64,000 bases of DNA from assembly GCF_014645815.1 (NCBI RefSeq), contig NZ_BMML01000003.1:310001-374000 (forward strand), written 5' to 3'. The notes beneath the pieces are model-generated. The model made no database searches. It was given only the letters and a program-made list of their open reading frames with translations, and was not told the DNA's origin. Of this stretch, positions 42,499 through 51,141 are shown piece after piece; positions within the stretch are counted from its first letter, which is position 1, and every line of letters begins with the position of its first letter. A program made the position numbers and the translations under genes. The DNA comes from Streptomyces fuscichromogenes (lineage in GTDB: Bacteria > Actinomycetota > Actinomycetes > Streptomycetales > Streptomycetaceae).

Positions 42499-44397
42499 AT
42501 GCCCAAGACCCGCCTCGGAGCAGCGGGAGCTACCCCCACCCGCCTGCTCGCCACCGTCCTGGTCGTCGCCCTCGTGGTGCTCGCCGTCATCGGCCCCTGG
42601 ATCTGGGGCGACCAGGCACGCGTCCCGGACCCCGCCCATCTCGCCCAGGCACCCTCCGGCGCCCACCTCCTGGGCACCGACAACCTCGGCCGCGACGTCC
42701 TGGCCCGAGTACTGACCGCCACCCGCCGATCCCTGGTCATGGCCGTCGGCGCGACAGCCCTCGCCGTCGTGCTGGGCGCCCTCGTCGGGGCGCTCCCGGT
42801 CGTCCTCGGCCGCCGGGTCCAGCGGGTCCTCGCCTCCGTGCTCACCACCTGGATGGCGTTCCCCGTCCTGCTCGTGGCCCTGTTCACCACGATCCTCCTC
42901 GGCCCCGGCGCCACCACGGCCGTCATCGCCATGGGCCTGACCATGACCCCGGTCTTCGGCCGGCTGATGCAGACCCTGACCGCGGGCATCGAAAGCAGCG
43001 ACTACCTGGTCGCCGCGCGCATGCTCGGCATCTCGCGACGCCGCCAGTTCACCCGCTACGTGCTCCCCAACATCGCCGAGCCCGTCCTCGTCTACATCAC
43101 CCTGAACATCGGCGGAGCCCTCCTCGCGCTCTCCAGCCTCAGCTTCCTCGGCCTCGGCGTGCAGGCACCCGACTTCGACTGGGGGCGCATGCTCGGCGAC
43201 GCCCTGCCCGCCGTCTACACCAGCCCCTGGACCACCGTCGCCCCCGGAGCGGCCATCGTCGTCGCCGGCATCGCGTTCGGGCTCGCGGGAGAGGTCCTCG
43301 CCGGCATCGCACGCGGCCAGGACTCGCCCGTGCGTGCCGCGCGCACACCGGCACCCGCCGCCGCACTCGGCACCCCGCCGCCCGGCGCCGGTGAGCACAC
43401 CACCGCGGCCCTGCTCACCGTCGAGAACCTGCGGGTGGAGTTCCCCACGGCCGGCGGCTGGACCACACCGGTCCGTGACGTGTCGCTGCGGCTGCACCCC
43501 GGCGAAATCGTCGGCGTGGTGGGGGAGTCCGGGTCGGGCAAGTCCGTCACCGCGATGGCGATCGCCCGCCTCACCTCCTCGACGGGCAGCGTCCGCAGCC
43601 GCCGCCTGGACTTCGACGGCACGGACCTCGCCGCCCTCTCCGACAGCGAACTGCGCGAACGGATCGGCCGCCGTATCGCCGTCGTCTTCCAGGACCCGAG
43701 CACCTTCCTCAATCCCGCCCTGCGCATCGGCACCCAGCTGACCGAGGGACTGCCCGACCACGGCGGTGCGCCCGCCGGCGCCCGGAACAAGGCCGTACAA
43801 CTCCTGGACCGACTGCGGATCACCCGCCCCGAGACGCGCCTCGGGCAGTACCCGAACGAGCTCTCCGGCGGCATGCGCCAGCGGGTCCTCATCGCCATGG
43901 CGCAGATGGCGGAGGCCGACCTCATCATCGCGGACGAACCCACCACCGCGCTGGACATGACCGTCCAGCACCACGTCCTGCGCACCCTCCACGAGCGCTG
44001 CCACGAGGACGGCAGCGCGGCACTCGTCGTCTCCCACGACATCGGGGTGCTCACCTCGCTGTGCAGCCGCATCGTCGTCATGTACGCCGGCCGTGTCGTC
44101 GAGGAACTCTCCGTCGACGCCCTGCTCGACGGCCCGGCACACCCCTACACCCGCGCCCTTCTCGCATCCCTCCCGACCCTCGACACCGAGGTCGAAAAGC
44201 CGCTCGACACCATCCCCGGCCACCCGCCGCACCCCGACGAGCCCATCGCCGGCTGCGCCTACGCGGCACGCTGCACCCGCGCCGAGGACCGGTGCCGCAC
44301 CGACCTGCCCACCCTGACACCCGGAACGGCGGACGCCACCGTCGCCTGCTGGTTCCCCCTGACGCCCCGGACAGTCACCCCGAGGAGCGCGACATGA
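42499..44397 (+). CDS. Fused ABC transporter permease (DppC-like) and ATPase (DppD-like)
   Basis: 632 residues combining two usually separate subunits. Residues 1 to about 275 are a DppC-type permease (HLLGTDNLGRDVLARV; EAA-like DYLVAARMLGISRRRQF). A Pro/Ala linker follows (about 275-305). From about residue 310 comes an ATP-binding domain with Walker A VGESGSGKS, signature LSGGMRQRV, Walker B LIIADEPTTALD, H-loop VSHDIG and the C-terminal oligopeptide-transporter cysteine region (CAYAARCTRAEDRC) that can hold an Fe-S cluster. Such fusions are known in actinobacteria. It starts 2 bases after the DppB-like gene. Confidence 0.9.
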   Translation: MPKTRLGAAGATPTRLLATVLVVALVVLAVIGPWIWGDQARVPDPAHLAQAPSGAHLLGTDNLGRDVLARVLTATRRSLVMAVGATALAVVLGALVGALPVVLGRRVQRVLASVLTTWMAFPVLLVALFTTILLGPGATTAVIAMGLTMTPVFGRLMQTLTAGIESSDYLVAARMLGISRRRQFTRYVLPNIAEPVLVYITLNIGGALLALSSLSFLGLGVQAPDFDWGRMLGDALPAVYTSPWTTVAPGAAIVVAGIAFGLAGEVLAGIARGQDSPVRAARTPAPAAALGTPPPGAGEHTTAALLTVENLRVEFPTAGGWTTPVRDVSLRLHPGEIVGVVGESGSGKSVTAMAIARLTSSTGSVRSRRLDFDGTDLAALSDSELRERIGRRIAVVFQDPSTFLNPALRIGTQLTEGLPDHGGAPAGARNKAVQLLDRLRITRPETRLGQYPNELSGGMRQRVLIAMAQMAEADLIIADEPTTALDMTVQHHVLRTLHERCHEDGSAALVVSHDIGVLTSLCSRIVVMYAGRVVEELSVDALLDGPAHPYTRALLASLPTLDTEVEKPLDTIPGHPPHPDEPIAGCAYAARCTRAEDRCRTDLPTLTPGTADATVACWFPLTPRTVTPRSAT

Positions 44398-45167
44398 GCA
44401 CCCTGGACATCGAGTCCGCCACGGTGGTCTTCGGCCGGAAGGGCGCCGCTGTCACCGCCGTCGACGACGTGTCGCTGTTCATACCGTCCGGGACCGTCCT
44501 CGGCCTCGTCGGAGAGTCCGGCTCGGGCAAGTCGACCCTCGCGCGCGCCGTCGCCGGACTCCAGCCGCTCGCGCGGGGACGGATCCTGGCAGGCGGCACC
44601 GACATCCGGGACCGCGGACACCGGCGGGCGCGCGCCGTCCAGATGGTCTTCCAGGACCCCTACACCTCGCTCAACCCACGCATGACCGTCGGCGCGAGCA
44701 TCGCCGAGGTCATCAGGGCCAACGACGCCGCCGGCCCCGGCGGGGTCGACCGTTCGGTGGCCGAACTCCTGGACAGCGTCCGGCTGCCCGCTGCAGCGGG
44801 CGGCAGATACCCCGGACAGCTCTCGGGCGGCATGCGCCAGCGCGTCGCCGTGGCCAGGGCGCTCGCCGCCCGCCCGAAGATCCTCGTCGCCGACGAGATC
44901 ACCTCCGCGCTCGACGCGTCCGTCCAGTCCGCCGTGCTGAACCTGGTCCGCGAGATCCACCGGGACCTCGGCCTGACCATCCTCTTCATCACGCACAACC
45001 TCGCCGTGGTCCGCTACATCGCCGACGCCACCGCCGTCATGTACCAGGGCCGCATCGTCGAGCAGGGACCGAGCCACGACGTGATCACCCGTCCGCGGCA
45101 CGACTACACCCGCAGGCTCATCGACTCCCTGCCCACCCCCGGTGAGTTCGGCGCCGCCGCCGTATAG
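44394..45167 (+). CDS. ABC transporter ATP-binding protein (DppF-like)
   Basis: 257 residues: Walker A GLVGESGSGKST, Q-loop MVFQDPYTSLNPRM, signature LSGGMRQRVAVARA, Walker B ILVADEITSALD and H-loop FITHNLAVV. It pairs with the ATPase half of the preceding fusion to power uptake. ATG 44394 overlaps the previous stop (ATGA). It lacks the C-terminal cysteine region, as is usual when the partner carries it. Confidence 0.9.
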   Translation: MSTLDIESATVVFGRKGAAVTAVDDVSLFIPSGTVLGLVGESGSGKSTLARAVAGLQPLARGRILAGGTDIRDRGHRRARAVQMVFQDPYTSLNPRMTVGASIAEVIRANDAAGPGGVDRSVAELLDSVRLPAAAGGRYPGQLSGGMRQRVAVARALAARPKILVADEITSALDASVQSAVLNLVREIHRDLGLTILFITHNLAVVRYIADATAVMYQGRIVEQGPSHDVITRPRHDYTRRLIDSLPTPGEFGAAAV

Positions 45168-45281
45168 CCCCGTCCGGCGCCCGGACGCAGTCACCGGCGA
45201 CGCCGGGACCAACGGCACCGGTGCCGGGCAGACCCGGCCGTGGCACGGCGCACCCGCAGGAGCCCAGCAAGGAGCAGGAAC

Positions 45282-46715
45282 ATGCCCCATCCCCTCGGCA
45301 GCAAGCCGTCGAAGATCATCGCCGTCCATCTCAACTACCCCAGCCGAGCCGCCGAACGAGGGCGCAGGGTGCCCCACCCCTCCTACTTCCTCAAGCCCGC
45401 CTCCTCCCTCTCCGGCACCGGTGACCCCCTGGTCCGCCCGGAAGGCTGCGAACTGATGGGGTTCGAGGGCGAGATCGCCCTGGTCATCGGGCGGCCCGCA
45501 CGCAACGTCCGGCCCGAGGAGGCATGGGCGCACGTCGAGTTCGTCACCGCGGCCAACGACGCGGGCGTCTACGACCTGCGGTACGCCGACCGGGGCTCCA
45601 ACCTCCGCTCCAAGGGCGCCGACGGCTTCACCCCCCTGGGCCCCCGCCTCCTCGACGCCCGTACCGTCGACCCGGCCCGGATCACCCTGCGGACCTGGGT
45701 GAACGGGGAGCTCGTCCAGAACGACACCACCGACACCCTGCTGTTCCCCTTCGCCGGCCTCATCGCCGACCTCTCCCGGCTGATGACGCTCGAACCGGGC
45801 GACGTCATCCTCACCGGCACCCCCGCCGGCGCCTCCGTGGTCGTCCCCGGTGACACCGTCGAGGTGGAGGTCACCGCGGGCGCCACGAGCACCGGGCGGC
45901 TCTCCAACACCGTCACCACCGGCCCCGCGCTGGAAGAACACGGTGCGATGCCCCGCCTCGACGCGGCCGAGGCCGAAGCGGCCTGGGGCCCCGCGCACAC
46001 CCCGGCGCCCCTGCTGGACCCGGACCTCGAAAGGGGCCTGCGGTCCGTCGCCGTGGCCACGCTCAGCGCCCAGCTGCGCAAGCGCGGGCTGCCCCACATG
46101 TCGGTCGACGGAGTCCGCTCCACCCGGCCCGACCTGCGCATGGTGGGCGTCGCCCACACCCTGCGCTACCTGCCCCTGCGCGAGGACCTCTTCGCCCGGC
46201 ACGGCAACGGTATGAACGCCCAGAAACGCGCCGTCGAGCAACTGCGCCCCGGCCACGTCCTGGTGATGGACGCCCGCCGCGATCCCACCGCCGGAACCCT
46301 CGGGGACATCCTCGCCCTGCGCGCCCTGAAGCGCGGCGCCGCGGGTGTGGTCACCGACGGAGCACTCCGTGATTCCGCCGCGGTCACCGAACTCCACCTG
46401 CCCGTCTACCACGCGGGCCCGCACCCGTCCGTTCTCGGACGCCGCCACGTCCCCTGGGACACCGGACTGCCCGTCGCCTGCGGCGGCGCGCTCGTGCACC
46501 CCGGCGACCTCCTCGTCGGCGACGCCGACGGCGTGGTCGTCGTCCCGCCCCACCTGGCCGGAGAACTCGTGGCCGACTCCCGCGAGCAGGAACGCCAGGA
46601 ACGCTTCATCACCGAACAGGTCCACGCCGGGGCCGGCATCGACGGCCTCTACCCCCTGACGGGGGAGTGGACGACCCGATACGAGCAGTGGCCCGACAAC
46701 CAGCCGGCCTCCTGA
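45282..46715 (+). CDS. Fumarylacetoacetate-hydrolase (HpaG-like) domain fused to an RraA-like aldolase domain
   Basis: 477 residues with two catalytic modules. Residues about 10-215 form an FAH-fold domain (LMGFEGEIALVIGRPARNV; NDAGVYDLRYADRGSN; KGADGFTPLGPRL; LTGTPAGASVVV) like the 5-oxopent-3-ene-tricarboxylate decarboxylase / HHDD isomerase of homoprotocatechuate degradation. From about residue 250 it becomes an RraA / 4-hydroxy-4-methyl-2-oxoglutarate aldolase-type domain (GDILALRALKRGAAGVVTDG, then ALRDS, with LVGDADGVVVVP near the end). The fusion could carry out decarboxylation/isomerisation and a later hydratase or aldolase step on one chain. ATG 45282 follows AAGGAG. Confidence 0.85.
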   Translation: MPHPLGSKPSKIIAVHLNYPSRAAERGRRVPHPSYFLKPASSLSGTGDPLVRPEGCELMGFEGEIALVIGRPARNVRPEEAWAHVEFVTAANDAGVYDLRYADRGSNLRSKGADGFTPLGPRLLDARTVDPARITLRTWVNGELVQNDTTDTLLFPFAGLIADLSRLMTLEPGDVILTGTPAGASVVVPGDTVEVEVTAGATSTGRLSNTVTTGPALEEHGAMPRLDAAEAEAAWGPAHTPAPLLDPDLERGLRSVAVATLSAQLRKRGLPHMSVDGVRSTRPDLRMVGVAHTLRYLPLREDLFARHGNGMNAQKRAVEQLRPGHVLVMDARRDPTAGTLGDILALRALKRGAAGVVTDGALRDSAAVTELHLPVYHAGPHPSVLGRRHVPWDTGLPVACGGALVHPGDLLVGDADGVVVVPPHLAGELVADSREQERQERFITEQVHAGAGIDGLYPLTGEWTTRYEQWPDNQPAS

Positions 46716-46740
46716 ACCGGCACCGCCAAGGAGAACCCGC

Positions 46741-47673
46741 ATGAAGTTCCGCAGCGACCCCTCGGTGATCCGGGGATCCATCGCCCCCGTCGTCACCCCG
46801 TTCAAGGACACCGGAGACGTCGACCTCGACAGCCTCCGCGGCCTGGTCCGCTTCCAGCTCGACGCCGGCTCGCACGGCATCTCCCTCGGCGGGTCCACCG
46901 GCGAGCCCAGTGCCCAGAGCACCGCCGAGCGCATCGCCGCGATCCGCGCGGTCGCCGACGAGATCGGGGACCGGGTCCCCTTCCTGCCCGGCACCGGTTC
47001 CCACAAGCTCGCCGAGACCCTGGAGATCACGGCCGCCGCCCAGGACGCCGGAGCCGACGCCGCACTCGTCATCACCCCGTACTACGCCCGCCCCACCCAG
47101 GAGGCGCTGTACGTCTGGTACGCCACGGTCTGCCGGGAGTTCCCCGACCTGCCGGTCGTCGCCTACAACGTGCCCTCGCGCACCGCGGTCGACATCGCGC
47201 CGGAGACCGTCGGCAGGCTCTTCCGCGCCTTCGACAACTTCGTCGGCGTGAAGGAGACCACCAAGGACTTCGAGCACTTCTCCCGCGTCATCCACGAGTG
47301 CGGCCGCTCCCTGCTCGTCTGGTCCGGTATCGAACTGCTCTGCCTGCCGCTGCTCGCGCTCGGCGGCGCCGGTTTCGTCAGCGCGGTCGCCAACATCGCC
47401 CCCCAGGCCGTGGCCCGCATGTACGAGGCATGGGAGGCGGGCGACTTCGAGACCGCGCGCGACCTGCACTACCGGCTGCACCCGCTGGTCGACCTGCTCT
47501 TCGTCGAGACCAATCCCGCGCCCGCGAAGTGGGTGCTCCAGCAGCAGGGCCGCATCGCCTCGGCGCATGTGCGTCCCCCGCTGATCACCCCGACGGAGGC
47601 CTCCCTGCCCCGCATCCGTCAGCTCCTGCGGCAGGGCGCAGACCTCACCCAGCAGCTCGCCGAACAGTCCTGA
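46741..47673 (+). CDS. DapA/NAL-superfamily aldolase (possible 2,4-dihydroxyhept-2-enedioate aldolase)
   Basis: 310 residues of the dihydrodipicolinate synthase / N-acetylneuraminate lyase class I aldolase family. The Schiff-base lysine is Lys171 (VGVKETTKDF), the proton-relay tyrosine Tyr142 (AYNVPSRT), and the phosphate/carboxylate loop GGSTGEPS is at 50-57. No lysine-biosynthesis genes are near, and it lies between the FAH-RraA and HpaE genes. I therefore infer that it cleaves or forms a pyruvate-containing intermediate of homoprotocatechuate degradation, replacing the class II aldolase HpaI. Biosynthetic DapA function is less likely. Confidence 0.82.
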   Translation: MKFRSDPSVIRGSIAPVVTPFKDTGDVDLDSLRGLVRFQLDAGSHGISLGGSTGEPSAQSTAERIAAIRAVADEIGDRVPFLPGTGSHKLAETLEITAAAQDAGADAALVITPYYARPTQEALYVWYATVCREFPDLPVVAYNVPSRTAVDIAPETVGRLFRAFDNFVGVKETTKDFEHFSRVIHECGRSLLVWSGIELLCLPLLALGGAGFVSAVANIAPQAVARMYEAWEAGDFETARDLHYRLHPLVDLLFVETNPAPAKWVLQQQGRIASAHVRPPLITPTEASLPRIRQLLRQGADLTQQLAEQS

Positions 47674-47720
47674 CCCGTCCCCGTACCGGTCCCCGAACCC
47701 GCACCAGGAGCCACCCGACC

Positions 47721-49214
47721 ATGACCGCCCCGCACCGCCCCGACGGCCTGCCCGGCACCATCCACCACTGGATAGGGGGCGACACCGTCCCCAGCGCCGA
47801 CGGACGCACCTTCGACGTCCTCGACCCGGTCTCCAACCAGCCCTACGCCCAGGCCGCCCGCGGCGGCACCGACGACATCGCCCGCGCGGTCGCCGCCGCG
47901 AGGAGCGCGTTCACCGGCTGGGCGGCGTACGGCACCCGCCGCCGTGCCCAGGTCCTGAACCGGATCGCCGATGCCATCGAGGCCCGTCACGACCGGCTCG
48001 CCGAGTTCGAGTCGTTCGACTCCGGGCTGCCCATCAGCCAGGCCCGCGGACAGGCCCGCCGCGCCGCGGAGAACTTCCGGTTCTTCGCCGACGTGATCGT
48101 CGGCCTCGGCGAGGAGGCCTTCCGCCAGGGCACCGAGCAGATCAGCTACGTGGTCCGCACCCCGGTCGGCGTGGCCGGTCTGATCACCCCCTGGAACACC
48201 CCCTTCATGCTGGAGAGCTGGAAGCTCGCCCCGGCCCTCGCCTCGGGCTGCACACTGGTGCTCAAGCCCGCGGAGTGGACCCCGCTGTCCGCCTCCCTGT
48301 GGCCGGAGATTCTCGCCGAGGCGGGCCTGCCGGCTGGCGCGGCCAACATCGTCCACGGCATCGGCGACGAGGCCGGCCAGGCCCTGGTCGACCACCCGGA
48401 CGTCCCGCTGATCTCCTTCACCGGCTCCACGGACACCGGCCGGCACATCATCCGCTCCTCGGCCCGGCATCTGAAGACGACCTCGATGGAGCTGGGCGGC
48501 AAGTCTCCTGCCGTCGTCTTCGCCGACGCCGACCTCGAAGCCGCCCTGGACTCCGTCGTGTTCGGCGTGTTCTCCCTCAACGGCGAACGCTGCACGGCCG
48601 GTTCGCGGGTGCTCGTCGAGCGCCCGGCGTACGAGGAGTTCACCGTCCGTCTCGCCGAACGGGCCGCGGGCGTCCGCGTCGGCCTGCCCGCCGACCCGGC
48701 CACCGAGGTCGGCGCCCTCGTCCACCCCGAGCACTACCAACGCGTCCTGAACTACGTCGAGATCGGCAGGAAGGAGGCGAGGCTGGTCGCGGGCGGCTCC
48801 CGCCCGGACCACCTCACCGAGGGCAACTACCTCCAGCCCACCGTCTTCGCCGACGTGGCTCGTGACGCCCGCATCTTCCAGGAGGAGATCTTCGGCCCGG
48901 TCGTCGCCGTCGCCCCCTTCGACGACGAGACCGAGGCCGTCGAGCTGGCGAACGCCACCCCGTTCGGGCTCGCCGCCTACATCTGGACCTCGGACCTCAA
49001 GCGCGGCCACCGTATCGCGCACGCCGTCGAGTCCGGCATGGTGTGGATCAACTCCCACAACGTCCGTGACCTGCGCACCCCGTTCGGCGGCGTGAAGGCC
49101 TCCGGGGTCGGCCGGGAGGGCGGCGCCCACAGCATCGACTTCTACTCCGACTGCAAGATCGTCCACGTCGCGCTCGGCGACGTGCACACCCCCCGCTTCG
49201 GAGCCGCACGGTGA
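47721..49214 (+). CDS. hpaE: 5-carboxymethyl-2-hydroxymuconate semialdehyde dehydrogenase
   Basis: 497 residues of the ALDH superfamily: LITPWNTPFMLESWK, the base glutamate in MELGGKSPAVVF, the nucleophile cysteine in LNGERCTAGSRVLVE, and a C-terminal IDFYSDCKIVHV typical of HpaE. It oxidises the semialdehyde made by HpaD to 5-carboxymethyl-2-hydroxymuconate. The gene overlaps hpaD by 4 bases, and this pairing strongly supports the assignment. The frame is open from 47298, but ATG 47721 with CAGGAG upstream starts the conserved protein. Confidence 0.9.
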   Translation: MTAPHRPDGLPGTIHHWIGGDTVPSADGRTFDVLDPVSNQPYAQAARGGTDDIARAVAAARSAFTGWAAYGTRRRAQVLNRIADAIEARHDRLAEFESFDSGLPISQARGQARRAAENFRFFADVIVGLGEEAFRQGTEQISYVVRTPVGVAGLITPWNTPFMLESWKLAPALASGCTLVLKPAEWTPLSASLWPEILAEAGLPAGAANIVHGIGDEAGQALVDHPDVPLISFTGSTDTGRHIIRSSARHLKTTSMELGGKSPAVVFADADLEAALDSVVFGVFSLNGERCTAGSRVLVERPAYEEFTVRLAERAAGVRVGLPADPATEVGALVHPEHYQRVLNYVEIGRKEARLVAGGSRPDHLTEGNYLQPTVFADVARDARIFQEEIFGPVVAVAPFDDETEAVELANATPFGLAAYIWTSDLKRGHRIAHAVESGMVWINSHNVRDLRTPFGGVKASGVGREGGAHSIDFYSDCKIVHVALGDVHTPRFGAAR

Positions 49215-50215
49215 CTGCCCCGACCGCGCCCGACGTCATCCGCTCCGCCTACGCCCAACTGGTCGTCACCGACCTGCCCAGGGCCCGCTGGTTCTGGGCG
49301 GACATGCTCGGCTTCCACGTCCAGTACGAGGACCGCGACACCCTCTGCCTGCGGGGCAGCGACGAACTCACCCACCACAGCCTGGTCCTGCGCAGGGGCG
49401 CCGAAGCCGCCCTCGACCACATCGCCTACCGCGTCCGCACCCCCGAGGACGTCGACCGCGCGGAGGCCTTCTTCACCCGCCTCGGCCGCCCGGTGCGACG
49501 TGTCCCGGCCGGTCAGGGCACCAAGGGCATCGGCGACGCCGTCCGCGTCGTCGACCCGCTCGGCTTCCCCGTCGAGTTCTTCCACGACATCGAGCGCGCG
49601 GAACGCCTCATCCAGCGCTACGACCTGCGCCACGGCGCCGAGATCGCCCGCCTGGACCACTTCAACATCTGCACGCCGGACATCCCCGCCGCCTACGCGC
49701 ACTACAGATCCCTCGGCTTCGGCTGCTCGGAGACGATCGAGGGCGACGAACACGAGCTGTACGCGGCCTGGATGTACCGCAAGCAGACCGTGCACGACGT
49801 CGCCTTCACCGGAGGCGCCGGACCCCGTCTGCACCATCTCGGCGTCGCCACCCACGAGTCCCATCAAGTCCTGCGCTGCGCTGACCTGTTCGGCTCGATC
49901 CGCAAGGAGCACCACATCGAGCGCGGCCCCGGCCGGCACGGCGTCTCCAACGCCTTCTACCTCTACCTGCGCGACCCCGACGGCCACCGCGTGGAGGTCT
50001 ACACCTCCGACTACTACACCGGCGACCCCGACCACGAGACCTACCGCTGGAACGTCCACGACGACCGCCGCCGTGACTTCTGGGGCAACGCCGTCATCGA
50101 GTCCTGGTACAAGGAGGCCACACCCGTGCTCGGTCTGGACGGCACCCCGCAGCCGGTCATGGACTCGCTCCTGGACGAGTCCGCAGTGCAGGTCGGCGCG
50201 GACGGCCTGGGCTGA
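49211..50215 (+). CDS. hpaD: Homoprotocatechuate (3,4-dihydroxyphenylacetate) 2,3-dioxygenase
   Basis: 334 residues of the type I extradiol dioxygenase family, with two vicinal-oxygen-chelate modules. The metal ligands are His150 (LDHFN), His209 (LHHLG) and Glu262 (VEVYTSDYYTGD). From recall these correspond, with a constant offset of 5, to His155, His214 and Glu267 of the Brevibacterium fuscum enzyme. Second-sphere residues also fit: Asn152, His195 and Tyr252. The enzyme opens homoprotocatechuate at the 2,3 position using Fe(II) or Mn(II). This is the best-defined reaction of the island and anchors its interpretation. It ends the rightward operon. Confidence 0.93.
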   Translation: MTAPTAPDVIRSAYAQLVVTDLPRARWFWADMLGFHVQYEDRDTLCLRGSDELTHHSLVLRRGAEAALDHIAYRVRTPEDVDRAEAFFTRLGRPVRRVPAGQGTKGIGDAVRVVDPLGFPVEFFHDIERAERLIQRYDLRHGAEIARLDHFNICTPDIPAAYAHYRSLGFGCSETIEGDEHELYAAWMYRKQTVHDVAFTGGAGPRLHHLGVATHESHQVLRCADLFGSIRKEHHIERGPGRHGVSNAFYLYLRDPDGHRVEVYTSDYYTGDPDHETYRWNVHDDRRRDFWGNAVIESWYKEATPVLGLDGTPQPVMDSLLDESAVQVGADGLG

Positions 50216-50358
50216 CAGACCGAGGACCGATGAACGGTGGTCCGTGAGCCGGCCACCGGGCGGCGAGCGAGCCCACCGACGACGGTGATCCGGCCGTCAC
50301 CTGACACCCGCGCCGCCCTCGAAGGACTTCCGGAGCCGACCGCTTAGGCTCGGCAACC

Positions 50359-51036
50359 ATGACGGTTCTGATCACGGTGTGGGGAGCATCTCCCGGAGTG
50401 GGCAAGTCGACGCTGTGCGCCGGACTGTCCCGATGGCTGGCTGATACGGGACTGCGGGTGGACCACTTCCGCGAGGAGGAGATCTTGACCCGACCGCAGT
50501 TCGCCGCGGTGGCCGAGGAGTTCAAGACGGCAGGCACGGTCGAGCCGGAGACGCTGATCGAGGCGGCGGCGAAGTTCGTCGACGCGGTGGTGGCGAGCGG
50601 TGATGACGTCGTGGTCGCGGACGCGCTGATGCCGTTCGTACCGACGCTGCTGGCCATGGGGCACGGCGAAGAGGCGATCGACGCCTTCATGACCGACCTC
50701 ACCGGGGTTCTCGCACGGGTCCGGCCGGTCATGGTCTTCCTCGACGGGAATGCCGAGTTCGCCCTGTCCCGGGCCGCGACGCGGGAAGGCGAGCAGTGGC
50801 TGGACCGGTACGTCGGGAAACTCGCCGACTACGAGGTGAGTCCTCCGGTGGCCGACGTCGCTTCGGCGGTGACGTACCTGCGGCATGAGCGCGCCGTGAC
50901 ACTCGGCGCGGTCCGCCGGAAGGACTGGGGTCTCGTTGTGATCGAACGAGCCGACGAGCAGCCCCCGGACGAGGTGTTGCGGGCAGCGCGGCGGGGCCTG
51001 AGGCCATGGCTCGGCAGAACCGCCGCACACGGATAG
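50359..51036 (+). CDS. P-loop NTPase of unknown function (small-kinase-like)
   Basis: 225 residues beginning with a Walker A GASPGVGKST at residues 9-18. A hydrophobic strand ending VVVADALMPFVPT and a VMVFLDGN strand resemble kinase-type P-loop proteins such as thymidylate or gluconate kinases. I do not recognise a specific family. It is cytoplasmic. The gene stands alone after the catabolic operon with a 143-base gap and does not obviously belong to it. Confidence 0.65.
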   Translation: MTVLITVWGASPGVGKSTLCAGLSRWLADTGLRVDHFREEEILTRPQFAAVAEEFKTAGTVEPETLIEAAAKFVDAVVASGDDVVVADALMPFVPTLLAMGHGEEAIDAFMTDLTGVLARVRPVMVFLDGNAEFALSRAATREGEQWLDRYVGKLADYEVSPPVADVASAVTYLRHERAVTLGAVRRKDWGLVVIERADEQPPDEVLRAARRGLRPWLGRTAAHG

Positions 51037-51141
51037 GAAGGGCCCGACAGTGCGACGCGGCCGACCGACGCCACGACCGTGACGTTCCACAGCCGGAGGA
51101 CGAGAGTCACCTCCAGCCGGCGCGGGGCCTGAGCTCGGGGT

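Noticed and set aside
46741..47673. Lysine-biosynthetic DapA
   Set aside because: The active-site residues fit the superfamily, but the location between the FAH-RraA fusion and hpaE points to catabolism. The name dapA would mislead.
25132..50215. Secondary-metabolite biosynthetic cluster
   Set aside because: There are no assembly-line enzymes, carrier proteins or tailoring sets. The enzymes are degradative and come with an uptake transporter.
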